A stretch of 64,000 nt of DNA from Streptomyces sp. NRRL F-6131 (lineage in GTDB: Bacteria; Actinomycetota; Actinomycetes; Streptomycetales; Streptomycetaceae). The notes beneath the pieces were generated by a model that ran no database searches, was not told where the DNA came from, and was given only the letters and a program-made list of their open reading frames with translations. Within the stretch, counting starts at the first letter, position 1. Each line of letters opens with the position of its first letter. Below, one piece after another: positions 42,634-50,874 of the stretch. The translations under genes and the position numbers were made by a program. The DNA is taken from positions 62,001 through 126,000 of the forward strand of contig JOHN01000011.1 of the NCBI GenBank assembly GCA_000719695.1, written 5' to 3'.

Positions 42634-42758
42634 CAGCCCACGGTGCGGCGATTCGACCCGGTCGGCCCAGTCGCACCGTTTGTGCAGCGGTTTCGTCGAA
42701 GCGGTCCGGGCCGTCCGCGCCGTCCGGGGTCCCGCACCCGGTCAGCGCGCCGCGTCGG

Positions 42759-44036
42759 TCACGCCCCGTTCCGGCCGCCGGCCAGATCCGCCGCCACCTC
42801 CCGGGCCGCCCGCGCCCCCGAGGCCAGCGCCCCCTGGACCGAGGCCGTCGCCCGGTGGTCCCCGCACGCGTAGCGGCCCGGCCCGAAGCGCGTCGTCCGG
42901 CCGAGCGCGAGCGGTACCGGCCCGGCCGGCAGCGCCTCGGCGATCCGGTAGGCGTCGAGCAGCTGCCAGTCCGACACGTCCACGCCGTACAGCTCGCCCG
43001 CCCGCCGCCGGGCCGCGCCCTCCTCCGCCTCCGTGCCCAGCACGGAGGTCGACACCAGCGCCCGGCCGTCCGGCGCGCAGCCCGGTACCACCTCCGACAG
43101 CACGACCGTGTTCAGCACCCGCCGCCCGGCGTCCACGACCAGCGTCGGCTCGCCCAACGGGCTGGCCGGCGCCACGTGGTAGAAGGTCGTCACCGCCCGC
43201 GCCGCCGGTACCTCCAGGCCCGGCAGCAGCCGGGCCGCCGCACCCGGCCCGGTCGCCACCACCACCGCCCGCGCGCGCACCGCCGCACCGTCGGCGAGCA
43301 CCACCCCCGCCGCCGTCAGCCGGTCCACCGGCGCCCCGCACACCAGCCGCCCCGGCGGCAGCCGGGCGGCCAACTGCCGCGGCACGGCGCCGATGCCCTC
43401 CTCCGGCAGGCAGAGGCTCCCGCGCACCAGGCTGCGCCACACCAGGTGGAACATCCGGCTCGACGTCTCCAGCTCGTCCTCCAGGAACACCCCGGCCAGG
43501 AACGGCCGCAGCACGCCCTCGACGGCGCCCCGGGACAGCCCGGCCCCGCGCAGCGCCCGCGCGGTGCTCGTCTCCGGCAGCCGCTTGAGCAGGGCGGCGG
43601 GCAGCGCCGCGGCGCCCAGCCCCAGCAGCCCGAGCGCCACCAGGTCGCGCGGCGACAGCGGCGGCGGCCGGTCGGCCAGCAGGCCGAGGGCCTGGGCCGG
43701 GCGGCGGGTCGGGTCCACCAGCCGGTGGGCCCGCTGCCCGTCGGCGAGCAGGAAGCCGGGCGTGAACGGGTGCAGCCGCAGCGCGGCGAGGTCGAAGCGG
43801 CGCCGGACCTGCGGGTAGGAGGTGTTGAACACCTGGAAGCCGCGGTCGAGGCGGAACCCCCGGACGACGTCGGTGCGCATCCGCCCGCCCACGTCCTCGG
43901 CGGCCTCCAGGACCAGCACCTCGTGGCCCGCCGCGGTGAGGTCCAGCGCACAGGCCAGCCCGGCCGCGCCCGCCCCCACCACGATCACCTCCGCCGCTGC
44001 CGGCACGTTCGTGGTCGGCCCGCTGTGGTCCGTCAT
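42759..44036 (-). CDS. FAD-dependent oxidoreductase (amine oxidase/phytoene desaturase-like)
   Basis: Protein of 425 residues with VIVVGAGAAGLACALDL, EDVGGRMRTD and the C-terminal FAD motif YACGDHRATASVQGALASG. The second flavin oxidoreductase of the light-linked operon, only distantly similar to the 39066-40391 one. ATG 44036 has GGGAGGAA 5-7 nt upstream. It is 125 bp ahead of the ECF sigma gene and may be the first gene of the transcription unit. Substrate unknown; lipid or carotenoid desaturation fits the neighbours. Confidence 0.85.
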   Translation of the reverse strand: MTDHSGPTTNVPAAAEVIVVGAGAAGLACALDLTAAGHEVLVLEAAEDVGGRMRTDVVRGFRLDRGFQVFNTSYPQVRRRFDLAALRLHPFTPGFLLADGQRAHRLVDPTRRPAQALGLLADRPPPLSPRDLVALGLLGLGAAALPAALLKRLPETSTARALRGAGLSRGAVEGVLRPFLAGVFLEDELETSSRMFHLVWRSLVRGSLCLPEEGIGAVPRQLAARLPPGRLVCGAPVDRLTAAGVVLADGAAVRARAVVVATGPGAAARLLPGLEVPAARAVTTFYHVAPASPLGEPTLVVDAGRRVLNTVVLSEVVPGCAPDGRALVSTSVLGTEAEEGAARRRAGELYGVDVSDWQLLDAYRIAEALPAGPVPLALGRTTRFGPGRYACGDHRATASVQGALASGARAAREVAADLAGGRNGA

Positions 44037-44112
44037 CGGTCTTCCTCCCGTGCCGTCCGACGCTCAGGAGCCATTCGGAGGCCTGCGGCGGATCGGATGG
44101 GATCCGGCGCGC

Positions 44113-44205
44113 GGTTCATCCGTCCGCACCGTTCATCCATCGCAGCGTTCGTTCGTCCGTGTCATTCATTCGTCCGTACCGTTCGTCCGTTCGCACGGTT
44201 CATCC
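44113..44205. repeat. Degenerate 16-17-bp tandem repeat (GTTCATCCGTCCG type)
   Basis: Six imperfect units built on [GA]TTC[AG]T(T)CG/CCGTCCG-[CT]AC follow each other between the start of the FAD gene and the stop of the barrel-protein gene. The last unit overlaps the stop codon (44200-44202). It may be a slipped-strand repeat or a multi-site operator upstream of the FAD/ECF/litR operon. Confidence 0.65.
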
Positions 44206-44700
44206 GGCGAGGTCGACGGTGAGCACGTCGTCCTCGCGGGAGAGGTGGTCGATGGTGATCGAGCCGGAGGCGCCGAGGTAGTCGGCGGTGCCCCCGGTGA
44301 CCGCGAACAGGTGGGACCACCGGCGGGGGTTGACGGCGACCTCGGTCAGCGACGGCAGTGGACGCCGGTAGGCGGTCGAGGCGGTGATCATGCCGTTGCC
44401 GAGGAGCAGCACCAGGGACGCGACGACGAAGGCCCCGTCGAGTCCCACGGTCACCGGCGTGCACTGGGCGCTCTCGGTGCCGGCCGGGTTGCCGTCCGCG
44501 TCCCGCAGTTCGTAGTGGACGAAGTACGGCGTGCCCGGCACCAGCACGTCCGGGATGTCGGTGGCCGTCCGCTTCCCGGACAGGACGAGCTGCCGCGCCC
44601 GGCGGTCGGCCCGGGCGGCCCCGGCCAGCCCGGTGGTGATCCCCGCCCCGGCGGCGGCCAGCGAGGTGAGCCGGAGTGCGTTCCTGCGGTCGATGGTCAT
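44200..44700 (-). CDS. Exported allene-oxide-cyclase/dirigent-like barrel protein
   Basis: Protein of 166 residues. The N-terminus DRRNALRLTSLAAAGAG has a twin-Arg (Tat-like) signal, cut near AARA (residue 31). The mature part has DGAFVVASLVLLLGNGMITA and FAVTGGTADYLGASGSITI, which match the allene oxide cyclase/dirigent barrel pattern (VTGGTG-x-Y-x-GA-x-G). Such barrels bind or cyclise unstable fatty-acid or phenolic intermediates; the bacterial function is unknown. ATG 44700 has GGGAG 8 nt upstream. The gene is isolated by a terminator on its left-upstream side (44795-44833). Confidence 0.7.
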   Translation of the reverse strand: MTIDRRNALRLTSLAAAGAGITTGLAGAARADRRARQLVLSGKRTATDIPDVLVPGTPYFVHYELRDADGNPAGTESAQCTPVTVGLDGAFVVASLVLLLGNGMITASTAYRRPLPSLTEVAVNPRRWSHLFAVTGGTADYLGASGSITIDHLSREDDVLTVDLAG

Positions 44701-44794
44701 GCCGGACTCCCGTGCGCTCGTCGTGCGGCGGCCGCGGAGGTGCGCCGCCCTTCGCACGGATCTCCGGGCGGCGCCGTCTACCACCGCTCCGCGG

Positions 44795-44833
44795 CCCGTG
44801 TTCGCCGGAATGGGCCACGCCGGCGAACACGGG
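44795..44833 (-). terminator. Strong hairpin terminator
   Basis: CCCGTGTTCGCCGG (44795-44808) pairs perfectly with CCGGCGAACACGGG (44820-44833), a 14-bp stem, 26 bp beyond the stop of the 44860 gene. Confidence 0.85.
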
Positions 44834-44859
44834 GGTGCGGGTCCGGACGGCCGGTCGGA

Positions 44860-45765
44860 TCAGTCGACGTGCAGGGTGAGCGCGACGGTGTGCAGCTGAC
44901 CGGCGGTCTGGAACTGGAGGAAGACCCGCCAGTTGCCCGGCTCCGCGAACAGCGCCTGGAAGGTCAGGGTCGGTCCGCCGTGGTCGCCGTCCACCGCGTT
45001 CGCCGGATGGAGGTGGGCCAGGGCCAGATCGCCCTCGTGGAAGGCGCTGAGGTGGGCGTAGGCGTCCAGGTAGGGCTGGAGGTCGGTGACGGGTCGGCCG
45101 TCCCGCTCGACGGTCGCGGTCAGCCGGTGGGCGCCCGCCATCGGCCGGGCGGTCAGGGTGACGGTGTAGCCGTCGCCGGTGGCGCTGTCGCTCGGAGCGG
45201 GCAGCGGCACCGGCGCGGCCTCGCCGGGAACCGTGACGGTCCGGCTGAGGACGAGCTCACGGGGGTGGGCGCCGACGTTCGGCACGAAGTCGGCGTACAT
45301 CCGCCAGGTGCCGGGGGCGAGGGCGGCGAGATCGGCGGTCCAGGTGCCGTCCCCGGCCATCGCCGGGTGCAGGTGCTGGAAGCCGGTGAGGTCGGTGCGG
45401 ATCGCGTAGAAGTGCAGCTTCTTGGTCTGGTGGACGGCGAAGTCGGTGACGGGGGAGCGGTCCGGGCCGGTGACGGCGAACCGGAACGCCGTCGGCCGCC
45501 CGCTCGGCGGACCGGCGGTCACGACGTCCAGCCGGTAGCCGTCCTGCTCGGCGCTCAGACCGCCGCCGTCCAGGAGCTGGGCGGACCCCGCCGGCCCGCC
45601 GGTCGCGGGCATGCCCGGCATCCCGGGCATGTCCGCCACGCCGGCCCGCGCGGGTTCGGCGGGAGCGGGCGGGACGGTCAGCGCCATCCCGAGCACGAGC
45701 AGCACCGGTACGCAGGAAGCGAGCAGCCAGCGTCGGGCGAGCAGGCGGGCGGAGGGAGCGTTCAT
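44860..45765 (-). CDS. Secreted His-rich protein, possible metal-binding
   Basis: Protein of 301 residues with a Sec signal or N-terminal anchor (WLLASCVPVLLVLGMALTV) and a Met/Pro/Gly segment (ADMPGMPGMP) typical of copper-handling exported proteins. The body has two similar beta-domains, each with an H-L-H-P motif (FQHLHPAMAG near residue 145 and LAHLHPANAV near residue 250). Several streptomycetes have homologs without known function; periplasmic-type copper binding is an inference from the Met and His motifs. ATG 45765. Followed by its own terminator. Confidence 0.7.
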   Translation of the reverse strand: MNAPSARLLARRWLLASCVPVLLVLGMALTVPPAPAEPARAGVADMPGMPGMPATGGPAGSAQLLDGGGLSAEQDGYRLDVVTAGPPSGRPTAFRFAVTGPDRSPVTDFAVHQTKKLHFYAIRTDLTGFQHLHPAMAGDGTWTADLAALAPGTWRMYADFVPNVGAHPRELVLSRTVTVPGEAAPVPLPAPSDSATGDGYTVTLTARPMAGAHRLTATVERDGRPVTDLQPYLDAYAHLSAFHEGDLALAHLHPANAVDGDHGGPTLTFQALFAEPGNWRVFLQFQTAGQLHTVALTLHVD

Positions 45766-45904
45766 CGGCAGGTCTTTCCCGTAGCGGTCACGGTGCGGCG
45801 GGCGCCGTCCGCAGCAGAGGGGATGCGGACGGCGCCCGATCAGGAGACCGCCGACGGGCCGTGCGATAACGGAAAGTCCCGGAGGAACCGTCGGAGCCCG
45901 GTGG

Positions 45905-46507
45905 TCACCCGGTCCGCGACCCCGTACGGCCGACGGGCCGCGGGCCCGCCACCGCGGACGGCTTCCGGAGCCGTACCGGGCGCAGCACCCCCGCGGCTTC
46001 GCGCTGCCGGGCGTCCAGGAGCTCCGCCTGGCGCTCCGCCCGGGTCTCCAGCCGCCGCAGCTCGGCGTCGAGCGACCCGCTGCTCGACCCGCCGCTCGAC
46101 CCGCTGCTCGCCCCGCCGAGCGGCTCCTCGGCGGTCGCCGCCCGCAGCGCCCGCCAGAGCGCCCGCTTGCCCTGGACGCCCGCCCGCAGGGCCTCCAGCT
46201 CCAGCAGGTCACTGAGCGGCGAACGGCGGACCAGCCGCCCGTTGAGCTTCAGCCGGCCCGTCTTCTCGGCGGCGGCGCCCAGCACCCTCCGGTGCCACCG
46301 GGGCCGGACGCCGAGTGCCCGCATCAGGTGGACGAGTTCGTCGCGGTCCTCGGTGATCTCCCGTGCCAGCGTGCGGAGTTCGGCCGCCGCGGGGCCCTCC
46401 GGGTGGGCGCGGGCGATCCGGCGGGCCAGGGCCGCGCCCCCGTGGGCGCCGGTCAGGTGGTCGTTGAGGTAGAGCGCGAGGAGGCGCTCGTCGTCGTGGT
46501 CCCTCAT
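45905..46507 (-). CDS. Conserved helical protein of unknown function
   Basis: Protein of 200 residues, no signal or membrane helix. The first 125 residues look all-helical (AALARRIARAHPEGPAAAEL, TEDRDELVHLMRALGV, LLELEALRAGVQGKRALW), like a four-helix bundle; then a Gly/Ser run (GGASSGSSGGSSSGS) and a coiled-coil-like Arg/Glu stretch. ATG 46507 has AAGGAG 7 nt upstream. I do not know a function. Confidence 0.75.
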   Translation of the reverse strand: MRDHDDERLLALYLNDHLTGAHGGAALARRIARAHPEGPAAAELRTLAREITEDRDELVHLMRALGVRPRWHRRVLGAAAEKTGRLKLNGRLVRRSPLSDLLELEALRAGVQGKRALWRALRAATAEEPLGGASSGSSGGSSSGSLDAELRRLETRAERQAELLDARQREAAGVLRPVRLRKPSAVAGPRPVGRTGSRTG

Positions 46508-46883
46508 GTCGTCGCTCCTTCGCGGTGCGGGCCGCCCGCTCGGGCGGTCGGGGCGGTCGGTCGCAGCAGGGCCTTCGTCCAGCCGTCGTCGCGGCGGTCG
46601 AAGCAGCGGTAGCCCCGCGGGGCGTCCGCGCCTGTGCGCCACTGCCTTCACACCGACCTCCCGCTCCGCCCTCGTCGGGGTTCCGAAGGTCGCGGCTGCC
46701 CGGCACGGCCGCCCGGAAACGGTGCGGGACGGCGTGGAGCGCCGCCGCCGGGGGTGCCCGCCGGGCGCCGACCGCCGGGGGTACCCGCCGGGCGGACGGG
46801 CGGGGACGAAGGACACCGCCCCGGTCGACCTTCGATCCTGACGCGCCCGGTTTTCCGTTCCGGCCGTCGGGCAGACGCGGGCC
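46508..46883. other. Gene-free divergent spacer with a 23-bp direct repeat
   Basis: A 376-bp gap between divergent genes without a credible ORF. A 23-bp sequence starting CCGCCGGGGGT is present at 46745-46767 and again at 46772-46794 with one change (G to A at the centre). Each copy is partly self-complementary (GGGTACCC core in the second). Confidence 0.5.
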
Positions 46884-48350
46884 ATGGACCAGTCCCAGGC
46901 ACCGGTACTCGAGGCCCTCGCGGCCTTCCACGCCAACCCGCTCACCACCTTCACCCCACCGGGTCACAAGCAGGGCGCCGGCGCCGACCCCCGCGTGCTG
47001 GAGACCCTGGGCCCGGCCGTGTTCCGCGCGGACGTGCTGGCCACCGGCGGCCTGGACGACCGCCTCGACTCGCGCGGCATCCTCGCGCACGCGCAGCAGC
47101 TGATGGCCGAGGCCGTCGGCGCGGACCACACCTTCTTCTCCACCTGCGGCAGCTCGCTGTCGGTGAAGTCCTCGATGCTGGCCGTCGCCGGACCGCACGA
47201 GAAGCTCGTGGTGGGCCGGGACGTCCACAAGTCCGTCGTCGCCGGGCTCGTCCTCGCGGGCATCCGCCCGGTCTGGGTCGACCCCCAGTGGGACCCGGCC
47301 CGGCACCTGGCGCACCCGCCGTCCGCCGACTCCTTCCGCGCCGCGCTGGCGCGGCACCCGGACGCCCGGGGCGCGCTGGTCACCTCACCCACCCCGTACG
47401 GCACCTGCGCCGACCTGGAGGCCATCGCCGCCGTCTGCCACGAGCACGGCAAGCCGCTGATCGTGGACGAGGCCTGGGGCGCCCACCTGCCGTTCCACCC
47501 CCGGCTGCCGCGCTGGGCGATGGACGCCGGCGCCGACCTGTGCGTCACCTCGGTCCACAAGATGGGCTCGGCCCTGGAACAGAGCTCGGTCTTCCACCTC
47601 CAGGGAGACCTCGTCGACCCCGCGGTCCTCAAACAGTGCGAGGACCTGCTCGGCACCACCAGCCCCTCCACCCTCGTCTACGCCTCCCTGGACGGCTGGC
47701 GCCGCCAGATGGTCCAGCACGGCCGCGCCCTCTACGACCGCACCCTCGACCTCGCCGCCACCGTCCGCGCGCGCGTCGACGCGCTGGACGGCCTGCACGT
47801 CCACGGCCGCGAGGACTTCTGCGGACCGGGCCGCGCGGCCGACCTCGACCCCCTCCAGGTGATCGTCGACATCTCCGCCCTGGGCACCAGCGGCTACCGG
47901 GCCGGCGACTGGCTGCGCTCCCACCACCAGATCACCCTCCACGTCTGCGACCACCGCCGGATCAGCGCCCAGCTCACCCCCGCCGACACCACCGTCACCG
48001 CCGACACCCTGGTCCACGGGCTCACCGAGCTGGTCGCGATCGCCGGGGACCTCCGGCCCGCGCCCCGCGTCCACGTCCCCGACCCGGAGCGGCTGCGCCT
48101 CGAACAGGTGCTGCTGCCGCGCGACGCGTTCTTCGGACCGGTCGAACAGGTCCCCGTGGAGAAGGCCGCGGGCCGCATCGCCGCCGAGATGCTCACCCCC
48201 TACCCGCCCGGCATCCCGGCCGCCCTCCCGGGTGAGCGCCTCAACGGCGACGTCGTCGACTACCTGCGCAGCGGCGTCGAGGCGGGCATGCTCGTCCCGG
48301 ACAGCGCCGACGCCGAACTGACCTCCGTCCGCGTGGTCGCCGAGACCTGA
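46884..48350 (+). CDS. Orn/Lys/Arg decarboxylase (PLP fold type I)
   Basis: Protein of 488 residues, the length of the short actinobacterial/Bacillus SpeA-type members. Seen: TPPGHKQG near the N-terminus, VDEAWGAHLPFHP (cofactor Asp), and SVHKMGSALEQSSV near residue 228, holding the Schiff-base Lys. It decarboxylates arginine, lysine or ornithine to agmatine, cadaverine or putrescine. ATG 46884; the ribosome site is weak. No other polyamine gene is nearby. It is 13 kb from kamA, so a metabolic link through lysine is only a guess. Confidence 0.87.
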   Translation: MDQSQAPVLEALAAFHANPLTTFTPPGHKQGAGADPRVLETLGPAVFRADVLATGGLDDRLDSRGILAHAQQLMAEAVGADHTFFSTCGSSLSVKSSMLAVAGPHEKLVVGRDVHKSVVAGLVLAGIRPVWVDPQWDPARHLAHPPSADSFRAALARHPDARGALVTSPTPYGTCADLEAIAAVCHEHGKPLIVDEAWGAHLPFHPRLPRWAMDAGADLCVTSVHKMGSALEQSSVFHLQGDLVDPAVLKQCEDLLGTTSPSTLVYASLDGWRRQMVQHGRALYDRTLDLAATVRARVDALDGLHVHGREDFCGPGRAADLDPLQVIVDISALGTSGYRAGDWLRSHHQITLHVCDHRRISAQLTPADTTVTADTLVHGLTELVAIAGDLRPAPRVHVPDPERLRLEQVLLPRDAFFGPVEQVPVEKAAGRIAAEMLTPYPPGIPAALPGERLNGDVVDYLRSGVEAGMLVPDSADAELTSVRVVAET

Positions 48351-48469
48351 CGACCGGCAGACCCGTGGCGCAGGGACCTCCTGCGGCCGGATCCCGTCGA
48401 GGACGACTGAGGCATGGGACGGGCCGGGGCGGGTAGGCGCCCGGCTCCACGAGACCCCGAGGAGAAGCC

Positions 48470-48793
48470 ATGCCGGCCGGTTCGAGCAAGAAGCGGGAGC
48501 GTCAGTACGAGCACATCAAGGAGAGCGCCCTGGACCGTGGTGAGAGCGAGAAGCGGGCGAAGGAGATCGCCGCCCGCACGGTGAACAAGGAACGGGCCCG
48601 GCACGGCGAGTCGGAGACCGCCAGCCGTTCCTCCGTCCAGGACATGTCCTCGTCCAAGCGAGGAGGCCAGCGCTCCCACTCGGGCTCCGGGGGCCCGACC
48701 TACGACCAGCTCTACAACGAGGCCAAGAAGCGCAACATCCACGGCCGTTCCTCCATGAACAAGAAGCAGCTCGCCAACGCCCTCGGTCACTGA
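48470..48793 (+). CDS. Small basic protein with C-terminal Rho_N/SAP-like motif
   Basis: Protein of 107 residues, highly charged. The N-terminus is Lys/Glu-rich (KKRERQYEHIKESALDRGES), then a Ser/Gly linker, then YDQLYNEAKKRNIHGRSSMN with KKQLANAL, which matches the helix-extended-loop-helix of Rho N-terminal/SAP domains that bind nucleic acid. Such proteins are often labelled plasmid-stabilisation proteins in streptomycetes without proof. ATG 48470 has GGAG 5 nt upstream. Followed by a shared terminator. Confidence 0.8.
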   Translation: MPAGSSKKRERQYEHIKESALDRGESEKRAKEIAARTVNKERARHGESETASRSSVQDMSSSKRGGQRSHSGSGGPTYDQLYNEAKKRNIHGRSSMNKKQLANALGH

Positions 48794-48798
48794 CCGCG

Positions 48799-48839
48799 GG
48801 CCCGGCCCTCCGCCGCACAGCTGGGCGGAGGGCCGGGCC
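48799..48839. terminator. Perfect bidirectional terminator
   Basis: GGCCCGGCCCTCCGCC (48799-48814) pairs perfectly with GGCGGAGGGCCGGGCC (48824-48839), a 16-bp stem between two convergent genes. Confidence 0.9.
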
Positions 48840-48859
48840 GGCCGGTTGACCGGTGTCGG

Positions 48860-50788
48860 TCACCGGTCGGTCTGCTGCTCCTCGTGGGTCGGCCGAAGGC
48901 GCTGGGCCGGGAGGCCGGTGCGCTCGTTCTGCAGGTCCCACAGCTCCTTGAACCGGCCGTCCTCGTCCGCCACCAGCTCGGCGAAGGTGCCCTCCTGGAG
49001 GACCTTCCCGTCCCCCAGGACCACGATCCGGTCGGCGACGGCCACATTGGTGAGCCGGTGGGTGACCAGGACGACCGCCCGCTCCCGCGCGACCGCCCGC
49101 AGGTTCTGGAAGATCCGGTGCTCGGCGCGCGGGTCGAGCGCGGCCGTCGGTTCGTCCAGCACCAGCAGCCCGGCCTCGCGGTGGAACGCCCTGGCGATGG
49201 CCAGCCGTTGCCACTGGCCGCCGGACAGCTCCTCGCCGCCCAGCCACTCGACCGCCAGCAGGGTGGCCAGGCCCCGGCGGAGCTTGGCGACCACGTCGGA
49301 CGCCCCGGAAGCGTCGGCGGCGCGCAGCACCGCCGCGTCGCCCTCGGCGGTGGGCTGGCCCAGGGTGATGTTCTCCCGGCAGGTCATCGGCCAGCGGGCG
49401 TAGTCCTGCGGGACCACGGCGACCTGGCGCCACAGGGCGTGCGGGTCGAGGTCGCGGGTGTCGGCCCCGTCCCACCGCACGGCCCCGGCATCGGGCAGGT
49501 AGAGCCCGGCCAGGAGCTTGGAGACGGTGGTCTTGCCGGAGCCGTTCTCGCCCACCAGGGCCAGGATCTCGCCCCGTTCGACGTGCAGGCTCACCCCGTC
49601 CAGCGCCTTGCGGTCGGAGGCGGGGTAGGCGTAGCTGAGGTCCTCCACCGCGATCCGGCGGGGCGCCCCGGGGGTCCCGCTGCCGCGCGCCGGCCGGTGG
49701 CCGCCGGCGGTGTCGAGGAAGCTCGACCAGTCGTCCAGGTACATGCCGGTGCGGAACAGGTCCGCGCCGTAGCCGACGATGCCGCGCAGGCTGGTGCCGA
49801 CCGCCGCCAGGGCGAACACCGCCGCGCCGCCGCGCGGCAGGCTCATCCGACCGGTGCTGACCAGCCAGAGCATCGCGGCCCACACCAGGGCCGTGCCGAG
49901 GCCGGAGACGGCGGCCCCGACCACCGACACCCGCGCCCCCTGGCGGGCCGCGTGCCGCGAGGCGGCGTCCAGTCGCAGTCCGACCTGGTCGTACTTGGCG
50001 AGCAGGAACTCGCCCATGGTGTCGGAGCGGACCTGGTCGGCGTTGCGCTTGAGGTGGATGTACCAGCGCAGGTTCGCCATGATCCGGCGGTCGCCGAGGG
50101 CGGCCCGGTTGGCCAGGAAGTGCACCCGGGCGGCGCGCACGGACGCGATCCCCTGGGGGAGTGCGGCGAGGACCAGCAGCGGGAGGAGGGCGGGGTGCAG
50201 CACGGTCAGCACGCCCGCCGCGGCGAGCAGTGAGGCCAGCGAGGCGAGCAGGTTCTGCGCCTCCCCGACGATGTCCACGCAGACCTCGGCGCCGCGGTCG
50301 GCGGCCTCCAGCTCGTCGTTGTACCCGGCGTGGTCGTAGGCGGTGAGTTCGGCCGCCACGGTGGCGCGCAGCACCGCCGCCTCCGCCTCCCGGGAGATCC
50401 GCGGCGACAGGTGGACGGTGACGGCCTGGACGGTGATGCCGAGCAGGGAGCGGGCGCCGGCCGCCGCCGCGATCACCAGGATCGACGGCGCCGCGTCGGC
50501 GAGCTTGTCGCCGACCGGGCCCGGGCCGAACAGGGCCGAGATGGTGCCGGTGGTCGCGAACAGGCCGGCCGCGCCGAGCACCGCGGACACCGCCTGGCAG
50601 GTGAGGAGCAGCGCGACGGAGGCGCGGTCGATGCGCCAGCCGAGCCGGAAGGCGCGGACGACCAGGGCCGGCAGCCGGCGGGCCATCGCAGCGACACTGA
50701 TCGCCTCGATCGCCTCGATGCGGCGGCCGTCGGCGAGCCACTGCAGTTCCTCGTCGGCGGTGCCGGCCGACGCCGTGGTGGTGCTCAA
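48860..50788 (-). CDS. ABC exporter, fused membrane and ATPase domains
   Basis: Protein of 642 residues: membrane domain with about six helices (residues 50-350), then a nucleotide-binding domain with Walker A GENGSGKTT near residue 405, Q-loop VVPQDYARWP, signature LSGGQWQRLAIARA and Walker B LLVLDEPTAALD. One half-transporter, so it works as a dimer and exports a hydrophobic molecule or peptide. The TTG start at 50788 is supported by GAGGAGG 7 nt upstream and by overlap (TTGA) with a short ORF. No peptidase C39 domain is present. Confidence 0.87.
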   Translation of the reverse strand: MSTTTASAGTADEELQWLADGRRIEAIEAISVAAMARRLPALVVRAFRLGWRIDRASVALLLTCQAVSAVLGAAGLFATTGTISALFGPGPVGDKLADAAPSILVIAAAAGARSLLGITVQAVTVHLSPRISREAEAAVLRATVAAELTAYDHAGYNDELEAADRGAEVCVDIVGEAQNLLASLASLLAAAGVLTVLHPALLPLLVLAALPQGIASVRAARVHFLANRAALGDRRIMANLRWYIHLKRNADQVRSDTMGEFLLAKYDQVGLRLDAASRHAARQGARVSVVGAAVSGLGTALVWAAMLWLVSTGRMSLPRGGAAVFALAAVGTSLRGIVGYGADLFRTGMYLDDWSSFLDTAGGHRPARGSGTPGAPRRIAVEDLSYAYPASDRKALDGVSLHVERGEILALVGENGSGKTTVSKLLAGLYLPDAGAVRWDGADTRDLDPHALWRQVAVVPQDYARWPMTCRENITLGQPTAEGDAAVLRAADASGASDVVAKLRRGLATLLAVEWLGGEELSGGQWQRLAIARAFHREAGLLVLDEPTAALDPRAEHRIFQNLRAVARERAVVLVTHRLTNVAVADRIVVLGDGKVLQEGTFAELVADEDGRFKELWDLQNERTGLPAQRLRPTHEEQQTDR

Positions 50789-50874
50789 GCGTTCGCCTCC
50801 TCGCGCGGGGCGCCGGCCACCGGGGCCGCGGGCGCGGGTGGGAGGTGGATCTCCGGGGCGGGGCGACAGGTCAC
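50785..50874 (-). CDS. Short ORF (29 residues) coupled to the ABC exporter
   Basis: GTG at 50874 with a near-perfect ribosome site (GGAGG, 4 nt spacing). It encodes TCRPAPEIHLPPAPAAPVAG followed by APREEANA; the TGA overlaps the TTG of the exporter. The peptide is Pro/Ala-rich. It could be a leader ORF that sets exporter translation, or an exported peptide. Codon bias fits real translation in the first half. Confidence 0.45.
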   Translation of the reverse strand: MTCRPAPEIHLPPAPAAPVAGAPREEANA

